From JANNGZ01 sp031404155 (lineage in GTDB: Bacteria > Pseudomonadota > Gammaproteobacteria > Burkholderiales > Burkholderiaceae_C), in NCBI GenBank assembly GCA_031404155.1, contig JANNGZ010000122.1, forward strand, positions 1-18,578: DNA of 18,578 nt, read 5' to 3'. The position numbers were made by a program, and so were the translations under genes. This document shows, piece by piece, positions 1-7,821 of the stretch; position 1 is the stretch's first letter, and each line of letters opens with the position of its first letter. The notes under the pieces are model-generated. The model was not told the DNA's origin, searched no databases, and saw only the letters and a program-made list of their open reading frames with translations.

Positions 1-1872
1 CATCGCCCGCTGCGCGAGCGCCGCGATCGTGAGCGCGGGGTTGATGCCGAGCGACGTGGCGACGATCGATCCGTCCAGTACCAGCAGGCCGTCGTGAAAC
101 GGATCGATGGCGCCTGCCGCTGCGTTGTAGACCCGCCCCAGGTGGTCGACCACGCCGCTGTCGCAGCTCTCTCCCATCACGCAGCCGCCCAGCGGGTGCA
201 CGCTGATCATCGCGCCGGGCCGGTCGTTGAGCAATTCGGCCATCGCCGGCGGCAGGCGGCGCCAAGCCGGGTTGAACAACAGGCGGCCGCCGACCTTGGC
301 TTTGTGCATCGATTGGGCGACCGCCTCGTGCAGTTTCACGAAGCGGGGGTCGTGCTTGAGCGACGGCCATTGCACTGTGAGCGCGCCGTCGCCCTCGTGC
401 AGCGCTTCGCTGCGGTTGAGCTTGAGCCGGCCGTTGGCGTCGTCGCGTCCGATGATGGCCAGCGGCAGGGTGTGTACCACCGCGCGCTGGTCGACCGCGC
501 AGGGGTCGGTGTCGTCGCTTCGATGGCTTCGCCAGTCGGTCGTTGGCAAGCCGTGCAAGGTGTTGGCGGTGCTGAACAGCACTTCGAACAGGCGCCGCAT
601 CGCGCCCGGAACCGCGATGTCCTGCACCACGTAGCCGCCGTGCGGGCCGCTGCGGTGGTCGATCATCGTGGTGATGGTCGGGCCGCCGGTGCGCTGCTGC
701 GTCGACTGGTCCTCGTCGGCGACCGCGCCCACTTCCGGCTCGATGTTCCACGCCGCGGCGAGCAGGTCGCCGTTGGCCGAAAAGTGCTTGCCGAGCTGGG
801 GCGAAAGCAGGAACTCGCGCCCTTCGCCGGGCGTGCTTTCGGGCGGCGACTGCTCGGGATCGTGGGTCCGCGAGCGCATCAGGATTTCGGTCGAGCCGAG
901 GGTTCCCGCGGCCAGGATCACACGCCGTGCCCGCAGCCGGAAATGCGCGCCCTGGCGGCGGCGCAGCGACTCGTCGGTGTGGTTGAGCAGCAGCGTCCAA
1001 CCGGGGCCAGCGGGCGTTTTGGCGTCGATCTTCTCGATGCGCAACACGGTCGCGCCGGTGTGCACCGAGACCCGCTCCGGCTGGGCACGCGCCAGCGCCA
1101 GCACACCGAGGTCGAGCGACTCCTTCGAGCCGTGGTTGCAGCCGGTGAAGCAGTCGCCGCAGCCGCGGCACTTGTTCATCTTCACATGGCCGGGCGAGGG
1201 CACGCCGTCGTGCACCGACACGCTCATCGCCACCGGCCGCGCTGACGCGTCGATGCGCCGCATGGCGTGCAGGCGCGGTTGTTTTGGCAAGGCGTTGGCG
1301 TCGCGCGGCAGGTTGGCGTCACTGGCGCCGAGCAGGTTGCGAACGGCATCGAAGCGAGCAGTCCAGGCCGTGGTGCCGGCCTCGTCGCGGATGGCTTGCG
1401 GCCAGCGCGGCTCCTGGAACACCGCGGTCAGCGGCTCGACCATCACGCCGGCGTTGATCAGCGAGCCGCCGCCCAGGCCGTTGGCCACGAGCAGGTTCAG
1501 GTCGGGCCCGACCCGCACATCGAACAAGCCGCTGCGATACCCGCGCGCCGTGGCCGCACCGGGGCTGCTGAAGCGCACATGCCCGGCCATCTCGGACATG
1601 CGTGTCGGGAACATGCCCGGCAGGTACTCGCGGCCGCGTTCGAGCAGGCACACGGTGGGCGCGCAGCCGTTTTCGTCGCGCGCGCCGAGCAGTTCATGCA
1701 AGGCGACGGCGCCGCCGTAGCCGCTGCCGACGATCACCACGTCGAAGTGGATGTCCTGCGCGCGCTCGTGCGCCGGGTCTTCGGGGTCGATCTCGGGGAA
1801 GCGCAGCACCAGCGCTTCGAGCCCGCGCGACAGCCATCGGCTGGCTGGTTTTACTTCGGGGGGGGAATCCAT
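1..1872 (-). CDS. GMC-family FAD-dependent oxidoreductase (cholesterol-oxidase-like), 3' end beyond window
   Basis: Reading the minus strand from the ATG at 1872 gives 624 uninterrupted codons to the window edge, so the C-terminus is missing, probably only slightly. An FAD-binding Rossmann fold begins near residue 44 with GSGYGG at 49-54. The C-terminal GMC half has HPLGGC at 559-564, whose His559 fits the catalytic histidine position, and NPALTIAAL from Asn611. Between them lies a ferredoxin-like cysteine set, C235-x2-C238-x2-C241-x3-C245, found in a subset of cholesterol-oxidase-like GMC proteins. The family oxidises alcohol groups using FAD; the substrate here cannot be told. There is no signal peptide, so a cytoplasmic or membrane-associated location is likely. 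An in-frame TAG lies upstream with no other ATG between, so the start is well fixed, although no strong Shine-Dalgarno is visible. It lies 156 bp downstream of the large NTPase gene on the same strand. Confidence 0.9.
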   Translation of the reverse strand, partial: MDSPPEVKPASRWLSRGLEALVLRFPEIDPEDPAHERAQDIHFDVVIVGSGYGGAVALHELLGARDENGCAPTVCLLERGREYLPGMFPTRMSEMAGHVRFSSPGAATARGYRSGLFDVRVGPDLNLLVANGLGGGSLINAGVMVEPLTAVFQEPRWPQAIRDEAGTTAWTARFDAVRNLLGASDANLPRDANALPKQPRLHAMRRIDASARPVAMSVSVHDGVPSPGHVKMNKCRGCGDCFTGCNHGSKESLDLGVLALARAQPERVSVHTGATVLRIEKIDAKTPAGPGWTLLLNHTDESLRRRQGAHFRLRARRVILAAGTLGSTEILMRSRTHDPEQSPPESTPGEGREFLLSPQLGKHFSANGDLLAAAWNIEPEVGAVADEDQSTQQRTGGPTITTMIDHRSGPHGGYVVQDIAVPGAMRRLFEVLFSTANTLHGLPTTDWRSHRSDDTDPCAVDQRAVVHTLPLAIIGRDDANGRLKLNRSEALHEGDGALTVQWPSLKHDPRFVKLHEAVAQSMHKAKVGGRLLFNPAWRRLPPAMAELLNDRPGAMISVHPLGGCVMGESCDSGVVDHLGRVYNAAAGAIDPFHDGLLVLDGSIVATSLGINPALTIAALAQRAM

Positions 1873-2028
1873 GGCGGGCTTGAATCTGATGCACCGATTC
1901 TCGGCCGCTCGGCCACGGTCACCATCCTACGATCGGTGGAGGTGCGCCGGCAGCACGATTCGTGGCTGCCGCTTGCGGCGCGACGAGATGAGTGCGCGGC
2001 ACCGCGCTTGCCTGCTGGGCACGCCCGC

Positions 2029-5000
2029 TCACACCACGTAGCCACCCGACCGATGCTCGTCGCGCATCCTCGAGACGGCCCAGCCGCCGATGGCCAGCGC
2101 CGCGCTGTTCAGGAGGAACAGGCCAAGCTGTGTCGGCCAGAAGGTGAGCGGCGCCACGTACTCCTTGTGGGCCTCGACCAAGCCGTATGCGCCGAGCAAC
2201 AGCGGGAGCATCGCGTACTGCTGCCAGGGTTCGGTCGAGTTGCTGCTGCGGCGGACCGAGGAACGCAATTCGGCAAAATCGCGCTGGGTTTGTGCGCTCA
2301 CCAGCAGCAAGGGCAGCAACAGCGCGCAGACCGGAATGCCAAGGCTGATCGTGCGTCCAAGCAGCAGGGTGCCGAAGCCGGCGCCCGCGGGCACGTCGCC
2401 GGGGACGAAGAAGGTGGCCACGAAGGGCAGCGGGCTGAGCAGCAGCAGCAGCGCACCCCAGGCGTCGAACTTGTAGCTCACGCTGCGTTGCGGCGGCACA
2501 TAGGTGGAGGCGAAGGGGGTGTGGCCCAGACCGGCGCCCACGAAGCGGCCTGGGACTGACGGGTCCAGCAGGCTGGCGTCCAGTGCGCTCTGCCGTGACA
2601 GTGCGCCATACGCGAGCCCGCTCAAACCGCCCAGCGACGCGCGTTTGCGCGCGCTCAGCTTCTCGGCAAGTTGTTCGGCAAGTTTTGCTTCGGCCTCGCG
2701 AGCCGACTCGAGCCATGCGCGAGCTCGCTCGACACGTGGTGCTTCCTCCGGGCTGCGCGCGGCGACGCGGCTCCAGGCGTCTTCGAGGTAGGGCCGGATC
2801 TTCGATGCCAGCGCCGGACCAACGAGCGCGGCACGCAATCGGGCTTGGGTGGGCGACGGCGCCGCCACCGGGTCGCTGCCGTCGGCGAGCTTGCCCAGCA
2901 GCAGGCGCGCGGTGTCCGCGTCGCGGCGGCCCGCGGCTTCGACCAGCACGCTGCGCAACAGCGTTGACACGTCATATTCGTCATGGGCGCTGAGCAGCGC
3001 AATCACCGCGGGCATCGGCCCACGCCGCAGCATGCGTGGCATCTCGGCGGCAATCGGCTCGTGCAGCGCGCTGGCCTTGTGAACCTGCGAATCCAGCAGC
3101 AGCTCGTCGACCAGGTCGACATCGTGGCGCTGGGTAATTTCGACCAGCGCCTTCACCGCTTCCTCGAGCAGCGGTGCCGGCTGTGCGGCGTTGGCCAGCA
3201 GGAAGGCCTTGAGCTCGTCGGCGAGGTCGCGCTGCGCCACCATCGCCAGGTACTGCAACGCGACCGCCAAGGTGCCCAGATCCGGGCGCACGGCCGCAGG
3301 CAGGCCGGCGATCGGCTCGGCCTTGCCGCCGCTGCAGCGCAGCAGCCTGAGCAGAATCTCGCTCGCGGCCTCGCTCTGGTCGTCCGTCGTCGACGCGCCG
3401 GTCTTGATGATCAATTCCATCAATACCGAATCGTCGCCCTCCTGCGTGACTCGCGCCGCCATGCCGAAGGCTTCGCCGAGCACCGCGGCCGCGGGGGTAC
3501 TGGCCAGCGCTGCGGCCCGGTACGAGGCCTGCGTGTGGTTGTGAACCACCTCGCGCAGGCGCGCCACCAGGTCCTCGGGCACCTCGGCTGGCGGCAACTC
3601 ACCAACGACCTTGATCGCGAGCCAGCATTCGGCGTCGCCGCCGTGTTTGAAGAAGCTTCGCGCATCGGCCACGAGGTTGCCGCTCGGCCGAGCCGGATCC
3701 GGCTCGGCCGCCGCCTCCTGCGCCGCGCGCCGCCCGCTGCGCTCGTAGAACTCCTTGCTCACGCCCAGGCGGGAGGCAAGGACTTTGCCTTTGTCCTTGA
3801 CGCTGTCGAACACGAACAGCGGGCGGCGCGGCGCGTCGCCGGTGTCACCCGGGGCCACTGGCGCGGTCACCAGCGTGAGGTGGTTGCCGAGGTCGCGCGC
3901 GAGCCGCAGCACATCGGGCAGCGAGAGCAGGCTCAGGTTGTTTTCGCGGATCGGCTCCAGCGTTTTGTCGTCGAACACCAGCGTCTGGCGGTCGATCGCG
4001 GTTTCCACCAGGATGTACAGGCCGCGCCGGATCTGCTCCAGCCGCGCCTCGTCGGCACCGACCCGCTCGGAGGCCAGCGTCACCTCGCCAGCCTGCGCTT
4101 GCAGCAGCGCGGACTCGGCCTTCGCCGCCGCGCCGCGCCAGGGCACTGCGGCGTTTTCGACCGCGGCTTGCACCGCTGCGATCAACGCCACCTCGCCCAG
4201 GTTGGCGATGCGGTCGCTCAGGAAGGGCTGGTCGCCATGGGTGCTCCACTGCTGCATCTGACGCAGCTCGCGGATGATGTCGCGCGGGTTGCCGAGCGAC
4301 TTGTAGGTGAGGTAGCGCGCAAGCCGGTCCAGGGTGAGCAACTCGTCCTTGTTCAGCCCGTCCTTGTCCACCGTGCGGTCAGCCTCGGGCAACAACTCAC
4401 GGTCGATCCACTGCAAGAGCAGTTCGCGGGTTTGCGCCGAGGTCAGCAGCGGCACATGCACCACCGCGCTGAAGTAGCTCGACAGCGTTGCGTCCTCCTT
4501 GGAGCGCTGGTCGTGCAGCTTGTAGTACATCTGCTTGCTGGTGACGAGCACGAACACCGCGTACCGGTGCAGGAACAGGTTCTTCAGCCCATCCAGCAGC
4601 GGCTCGACGCTGGCGGTGAAGTCGAGCTTGTCGAGCTCGTCGAACACCAGCACCAGCTTGATGCGCCGCTGCACGCCGGGCAAAAGCTCACGCGGCTGCG
4701 CCAGGCTGTCGATCAGGCGCGTGATGTCAGCCTCGGCAGCGTCCTCGTCGTAGTCGCGCAGGCTCAGCTCGCGCTTGAGCTTTTGTTGCTGCGAGCGCTT
4801 GGCCCCAAGCCTGGCCGAGGGCGCGATGCCGCCGCCGAAATACTTGCCCGGGTTGAGGTTCAGCGCGACACCGGCGCTCCATTCGCCCTCGTCCACGCTG
4901 GCGCGGCTCAAAGCCACGTTCCAGGTGGCACGCTCGTAGGCCCATTGGAGTTGCCGCAGCTCTTCGGCGGTGAGCGGCAGCGCCTGTCCCGGCATGCCGC

Positions 5001-6090
5001 GAGTGCCGGGAGCGCTGGGCAGGCCCGGAGTTCCGGGATTGCCGGACAAGCCCGGCACGGGCCGCGCTTTCAGGGTGTCGGGGTCGATCAGCGCCTCGCG
5101 CACCGAGCGCAGCGTGAGGCGCAACACGCTGGCCACGTTGGTGGCCTTGGCCACGCTCAAGCCCACCGGCACCACCAGCCAGCCGTCACCGGCGCTGGAC
5201 TGATCCTTCGTCGCGTGGTGCAGGGCGCGGTTGACGAAGCTGGACTTGCCCACGCCGCGGTAGCCGGTGACCAGCACCACGCCGTCGGCATGGCGCATCT
5301 GGCGGGCCAGCCGCTGCGGCTCGTCATCGGGGCGGCCGTGGTAGCCGGGGTCGATGCCGTCGTAGGTCAGCGGCGCGGTCGCAATCGAGCGCAGCGGCAG
5401 GTGCACATGCCCCTCGTTGCGCGCCAGCGCCACATGCAGGCGAGCGTGCCAGCGTGCGGCAGCGCCGAGCGGTGGCTGCGGCTGCAAATGCGCCGCCATC
5501 TGCTGCACACGCTCGAAGAGGGCAAGCAGGTACTGCCGTGTCGACTCGGGCACCGCACGCTCGTGGTGGTCGCGCAGCACCATCTCCAGCGCCGCTTCCA
5601 GCGCGGCCAAGAGCCAGACCTGCGCCACCCGTGCCGGCGCCGCGGCCGCGAGTGGCCCGGCGCGCCAGCCTTCGGTGGCGGGCGCTGTCGGGCGGCGAAT
5701 GCGGTGAAGCAGGGTGGCGAAATCGTCCGCCGAGCGCAGCCCGGCGTCGAGCCGGGCCAATTCGATGCGCATCGTTTCGGGACGCGCCAAGGCATCCGCG
5801 GTGTCTCGCGGCAAGGCCACCAGATCCGCGGCGTTGCCGAGTTGCGCGATGTGTCGTGCCAGCGCGGCCGAGTAGGTGTTGCCGACCTCTTCGCGTAGCG
5901 CCTCGGGCGGTTTGTCGACATGCGGCTGCGCCGCGATGAAGCGCGCGCGGTCGTCGATCAGATCCTTGAGGAACACATGCACCAGCGCGTCGAGCAGCGT
6001 GGGCGAACCGCGCTCCACCGCGTGGCGGTAGCGCACCAGCCAGCTGTGCAGTTGCCGCTCGAAGCGGCGTCGCAGGTCGCCCATCGACAC
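2029..6090 (-). CDS. large P-loop NTPase with C-terminal membrane domain, function unknown
   Basis: This is a 1353-aa protein starting at GTG 6090 (ATG 6084, two codons in, is an equally plausible start). Residues 1-265 form an unrecognised, mainly helical N-terminal region. Walker A is GYRGVGKS at 276-283. Walker B is a hydrophobic strand ending in DELDKLD at 484-490. A GNPRD motif at 600-604 resembles the sensor-2 region of KAP, STAND or Orc1/Cdc6-like ATPases. A collagen-like Gly-X-Y segment occupies 347-370. Residues of about 750-1150 are Ala/Leu-rich helical sequence that could be HEAT/ARM-like repeats. About four hydrophobic segments follow near 1213-1231, 1245-1266, 1290-1305 and 1319-1339, so the C-terminus is probably membrane-anchored. 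Classical KAP NTPases carry membrane helices inside the NTPase domain, so this layout differs. Seen: motifs and hydrophobic segments. Inferred: a membrane-tethered signalling or scaffold ATPase. It follows rhlE by 81 bp and may be co-transcribed with it. Confidence 0.88.
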   Translation of the reverse strand: MSMGDLRRRFERQLHSWLVRYRHAVERGSPTLLDALVHVFLKDLIDDRARFIAAQPHVDKPPEALREEVGNTYSAALARHIAQLGNAADLVALPRDTADALARPETMRIELARLDAGLRSADDFATLLHRIRRPTAPATEGWRAGPLAAAAPARVAQVWLLAALEAALEMVLRDHHERAVPESTRQYLLALFERVQQMAAHLQPQPPLGAAARWHARLHVALARNEGHVHLPLRSIATAPLTYDGIDPGYHGRPDDEPQRLARQMRHADGVVLVTGYRGVGKSSFVNRALHHATKDQSSAGDGWLVVPVGLSVAKATNVASVLRLTLRSVREALIDPDTLKARPVPGLSGNPGTPGLPSAPGTRGMPGQALPLTAEELRQLQWAYERATWNVALSRASVDEGEWSAGVALNLNPGKYFGGGIAPSARLGAKRSQQQKLKRELSLRDYDEDAAEADITRLIDSLAQPRELLPGVQRRIKLVLVFDELDKLDFTASVEPLLDGLKNLFLHRYAVFVLVTSKQMYYKLHDQRSKEDATLSSYFSAVVHVPLLTSAQTRELLLQWIDRELLPEADRTVDKDGLNKDELLTLDRLARYLTYKSLGNPRDIIRELRQMQQWSTHGDQPFLSDRIANLGEVALIAAVQAAVENAAVPWRGAAAKAESALLQAQAGEVTLASERVGADEARLEQIRRGLYILVETAIDRQTLVFDDKTLEPIRENNLSLLSLPDVLRLARDLGNHLTLVTAPVAPGDTGDAPRRPLFVFDSVKDKGKVLASRLGVSKEFYERSGRRAAQEAAAEPDPARPSGNLVADARSFFKHGGDAECWLAIKVVGELPPAEVPEDLVARLREVVHNHTQASYRAAALASTPAAAVLGEAFGMAARVTQEGDDSVLMELIIKTGASTTDDQSEAASEILLRLLRCSGGKAEPIAGLPAAVRPDLGTLAVALQYLAMVAQRDLADELKAFLLANAAQPAPLLEEAVKALVEITQRHDVDLVDELLLDSQVHKASALHEPIAAEMPRMLRRGPMPAVIALLSAHDEYDVSTLLRSVLVEAAGRRDADTARLLLGKLADGSDPVAAPSPTQARLRAALVGPALASKIRPYLEDAWSRVAARSPEEAPRVERARAWLESAREAEAKLAEQLAEKLSARKRASLGGLSGLAYGALSRQSALDASLLDPSVPGRFVGAGLGHTPFASTYVPPQRSVSYKFDAWGALLLLLSPLPFVATFFVPGDVPAGAGFGTLLLGRTISLGIPVCALLLPLLLVSAQTQRDFAELRSSVRRSSNSTEPWQQYAMLPLLLGAYGLVEAHKEYVAPLTFWPTQLGLFLLNSAALAIGGWAVSRMRDEHRSGGYVV
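4981..5052 (-). repeat. collagen-like Gly-X-Y coding segment inside the NTPase
   Basis: Codons 347-370 of the NTPase read as eight consecutive triplets: GLS, GNP, GTP, GLP, SAP, GTR, GMP, GQA. Glycine occupies every third position except one, and proline is frequent at the Y position. The segment lies between Walker A (276-283) and Walker B (484-490), so it is probably a surface loop. Eight triplets are too few to assert a stable triple helix. Confidence 0.6.
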
Positions 6091-6150
6091 ATTCTTGCAA
6101 GCCCGCGCCGGCTTGGCGAGAGGGCCAACGCGCGGCTCGCAGGGCGGCTG

Positions 6151-6171
6151 GCGCAGGCCTGAGACCTGCGC
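6151..6171 (-). terminator. hairpin immediately after the rhlE stop codon
   Basis: GCGCAGG and CCTGCGC form a perfect 7-bp inverted repeat around a 7-nt loop. It starts on the base after the rhlE stop and ends 60 bp before the NTPase start. No T-tract follows on the minus strand, so it may be a weak terminator, a Rho-dependent 3' end or an mRNA-stabilising stem. Confidence 0.35.
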
Positions 6172-7569
6172 TCAGCGGGTGGGTGTGCGCCCCTTGACCG
6201 GCGGCCGAGCGCCGGGGCCGGCATCGCGGCGCGCTGTGGACGTGGCGCCGCCCCCTCCGGCGCCGCGGCCGGAGCCGCCGCCGCCACCACCACCACCACG
6301 ACGACCGCCACCACCACCACCGCCACCCCCACGCGGCCCGCCGCCCGGGGTCGGACGCATGCCGCGCCCGCCGCCGACGCCGATGGTCATGCGCCCGAGC
6401 ACGATCGGCTCGGCCTTCTCGCCGGCCGGCGGCTCGAAGCCGGGCACCACGGCGCGCGGGATCACGCGCTTGATGAGCTTTTCGATGTCGGTGAGGAAAC
6501 CGGCTTCGTCCACGCACACCAGCGAGATCGCCTCGCCGGTGGCGCCGGCGCGGCCGGTGCGGCCGATGCGGTGCACATAGTCCTCGGGCACGTTGGGCAA
6601 CTCGAAGTTCACCACATGCGGCAGCTGGTCGATGTCGATGCCGCGCGCGGCGATGTCGGTGGCCACCAGCACCTGCAGCTCGCCGCTCTTGAAGTCGGCA
6701 AGCGCTTTGGTGCGTGCGCCCTGGCTCTTGTTGCCATGGATCGCCATGGCCGTGATGCCCTGCGTGTTGAGGAAATCGGTGAGCCGGTTGGCGCCGTGTT
6801 TCATGCGCGTGAACACGAGCACCTGGTGCCAGTTGCCCTGTTTGATCAGGTGCGCGAGCAGCTCCCTCTTGCGCTCGCGGCCAACCGGGTGCACCTTCTG
6901 CTCGATCGCTTCCACGGTGGAGTTGCGGCGCGCGACTTCGATCAGCGCCGGTTGGTTGAGCAGGCGGTCGGCGAGGTTCTTGATCTCGTCGCTGAAGGTG
7001 GCCGAGAAGAGCAGGCTCTGCTTCTTCACCGGCAGCACCGCGAGCACCTTCTTGATGTCGTGGATGAAGCCCATGTCGAGCATGCGGTCGGCTTCGTCGA
7101 GCACGAAGATTTCAACATGGCTCAGGTCCAGCGTGCGCTGGCCGTGGTGGTCGAGCAGGCGGCCGGGCGTGGCGACGAGGATGTCGACACCCTTGCGCAG
7201 CTTGTCGATCTGCGGCTGCATGCCGACACCGCCGAACATCACCATGCTGGTGAGCGGCAGGTACTTGCCGTAGGTGCGCACACTTTCTTCCACCTGCGCC
7301 GCGAGTTCGCGGGTGGGAGTGAGGATCAGCGCGCGGATCGCGATGCGGCCGCGGGCGTCCTTCTTGTGCGGCTGCGCGGCCAGGCGGTGCAGCATCGGCA
7401 GCGTGAAGCCTGCGGTCTTGCCGGTGCCGGTTTGTGCGCCGCCCATCAGGTCGCCGCCCTTGAGCACCTGCGGGATGGCTTGCGCCTGGATCGGGGTGGG
7501 GGTGTCGTAGCCCTGGTCGCGGATTGCGCGCAGGAGCGGCTCGGCCAGGCCGAGGTCGGTGAAATGCAT
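6172..7569 (-). CDS. rhlE: DEAD-box ATP-dependent RNA helicase RhlE
   Basis: This is a 465-aa cytoplasmic RNA helicase that unwinds short RNA duplexes with ATP; RhlE-type enzymes act in RNA turnover, ribosome maturation and cold adaptation. All family motifs are present: Q motif from Phe3 to Gln28, motif I AQTGTGKT at 45-52, Ia PTRELA at 85-90, Ib TPGR at 134-137, DEAD at 158-161, SAT at 189-191, motif V ATDIAARGID at 303-312 and motif VI HRIGRTGR at 333-340. The tail after residue 395 is a Gly/Arg-rich low-complexity extension, as is usual for RhlE and thought to bind RNA. The frame is open up to 7710, but the family begins with the MHFTDLGL sequence, so ATG 7569 is chosen. A 252-bp gap to the transporter upstream probably holds its own promoter and leader. 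It is followed after 81 bp by the NTPase gene. Confidence 0.95.
   Translation of the reverse strand: MHFTDLGLAEPLLRAIRDQGYDTPTPIQAQAIPQVLKGGDLMGGAQTGTGKTAGFTLPMLHRLAAQPHKKDARGRIAIRALILTPTRELAAQVEESVRTYGKYLPLTSMVMFGGVGMQPQIDKLRKGVDILVATPGRLLDHHGQRTLDLSHVEIFVLDEADRMLDMGFIHDIKKVLAVLPVKKQSLLFSATFSDEIKNLADRLLNQPALIEVARRNSTVEAIEQKVHPVGRERKRELLAHLIKQGNWHQVLVFTRMKHGANRLTDFLNTQGITAMAIHGNKSQGARTKALADFKSGELQVLVATDIAARGIDIDQLPHVVNFELPNVPEDYVHRIGRTGRAGATGEAISLVCVDEAGFLTDIEKLIKRVIPRAVVPGFEPPAGEKAEPIVLGRMTIGVGGGRGMRPTPGGGPRGGGGGGGGGRRGGGGGGGGSGRGAGGGGATSTARRDAGPGARPPVKGRTPTR
6250..6348 (-). repeat. low-complexity GGN-repeat DNA encoding the poly-glycine tail of RhlE
   Basis: On the plus strand this is a CCN/CCACCA-type simple-sequence tract. 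It encodes runs of 8-9 glycines interrupted by Arg, at about residues 408-440 of RhlE. Such tracts are prone to length change by slippage in steps of three bases, which would alter tail length without breaking the frame. Confidence 0.7.
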
Positions 7570-7821
7570 TTGAGTTTGAGGCCCGCGTGTTCTTGTTCGG
7601 GGCCGTGGTTCGCTGCCTGCTGTCACCCGTTGCGGGCGCACCAGTCGGAAGGCGCGAGGGATTTGAAGCGTCGGAATCGACTGCGGCGCGATGACTGGAA
7701 GCCGCGACACTGGCCCGGAGTCTAACCGGCTTGCTCCGGAAGGCGCCGGCGCGCGACATGGGTGGTGTAAGCGATTGCCGCAAACGGTGATGCGGCGACA
7801 GCGTTTTCGGCGCTGCCCGGG

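Noticed and set aside
94..1245. 383-codon plus-strand frame opposite the GMC oxidoreductase
   Set aside because: The minus strand reads through as a GMC protein with the Rossmann and HPLGGC motifs, so this is a shadow.
2983..5898. 971-codon open frame on the plus strand opposite the NTPase gene
   Set aside because: It is antisense to a protein with clear Walker motifs. It is rich in Arg, His, Gln and Ala as expected of a high-GC shadow frame and has no recognisable domain.
7570..7710. N-terminal extension of RhlE to an upstream start at 7710
   Set aside because: The added 47 residues have no helicase features, and the family starts at the Q-motif region encoded from ATG 7569.
7570..7821. 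Possible promoter and CAGCG/CGCTG stem between the transporter and rhlE
   Set aside because: A TAGACT-like -10 has no matching -35 at a proper distance, and the 5-bp stem has no T-tract; neither is strong enough to annotate.
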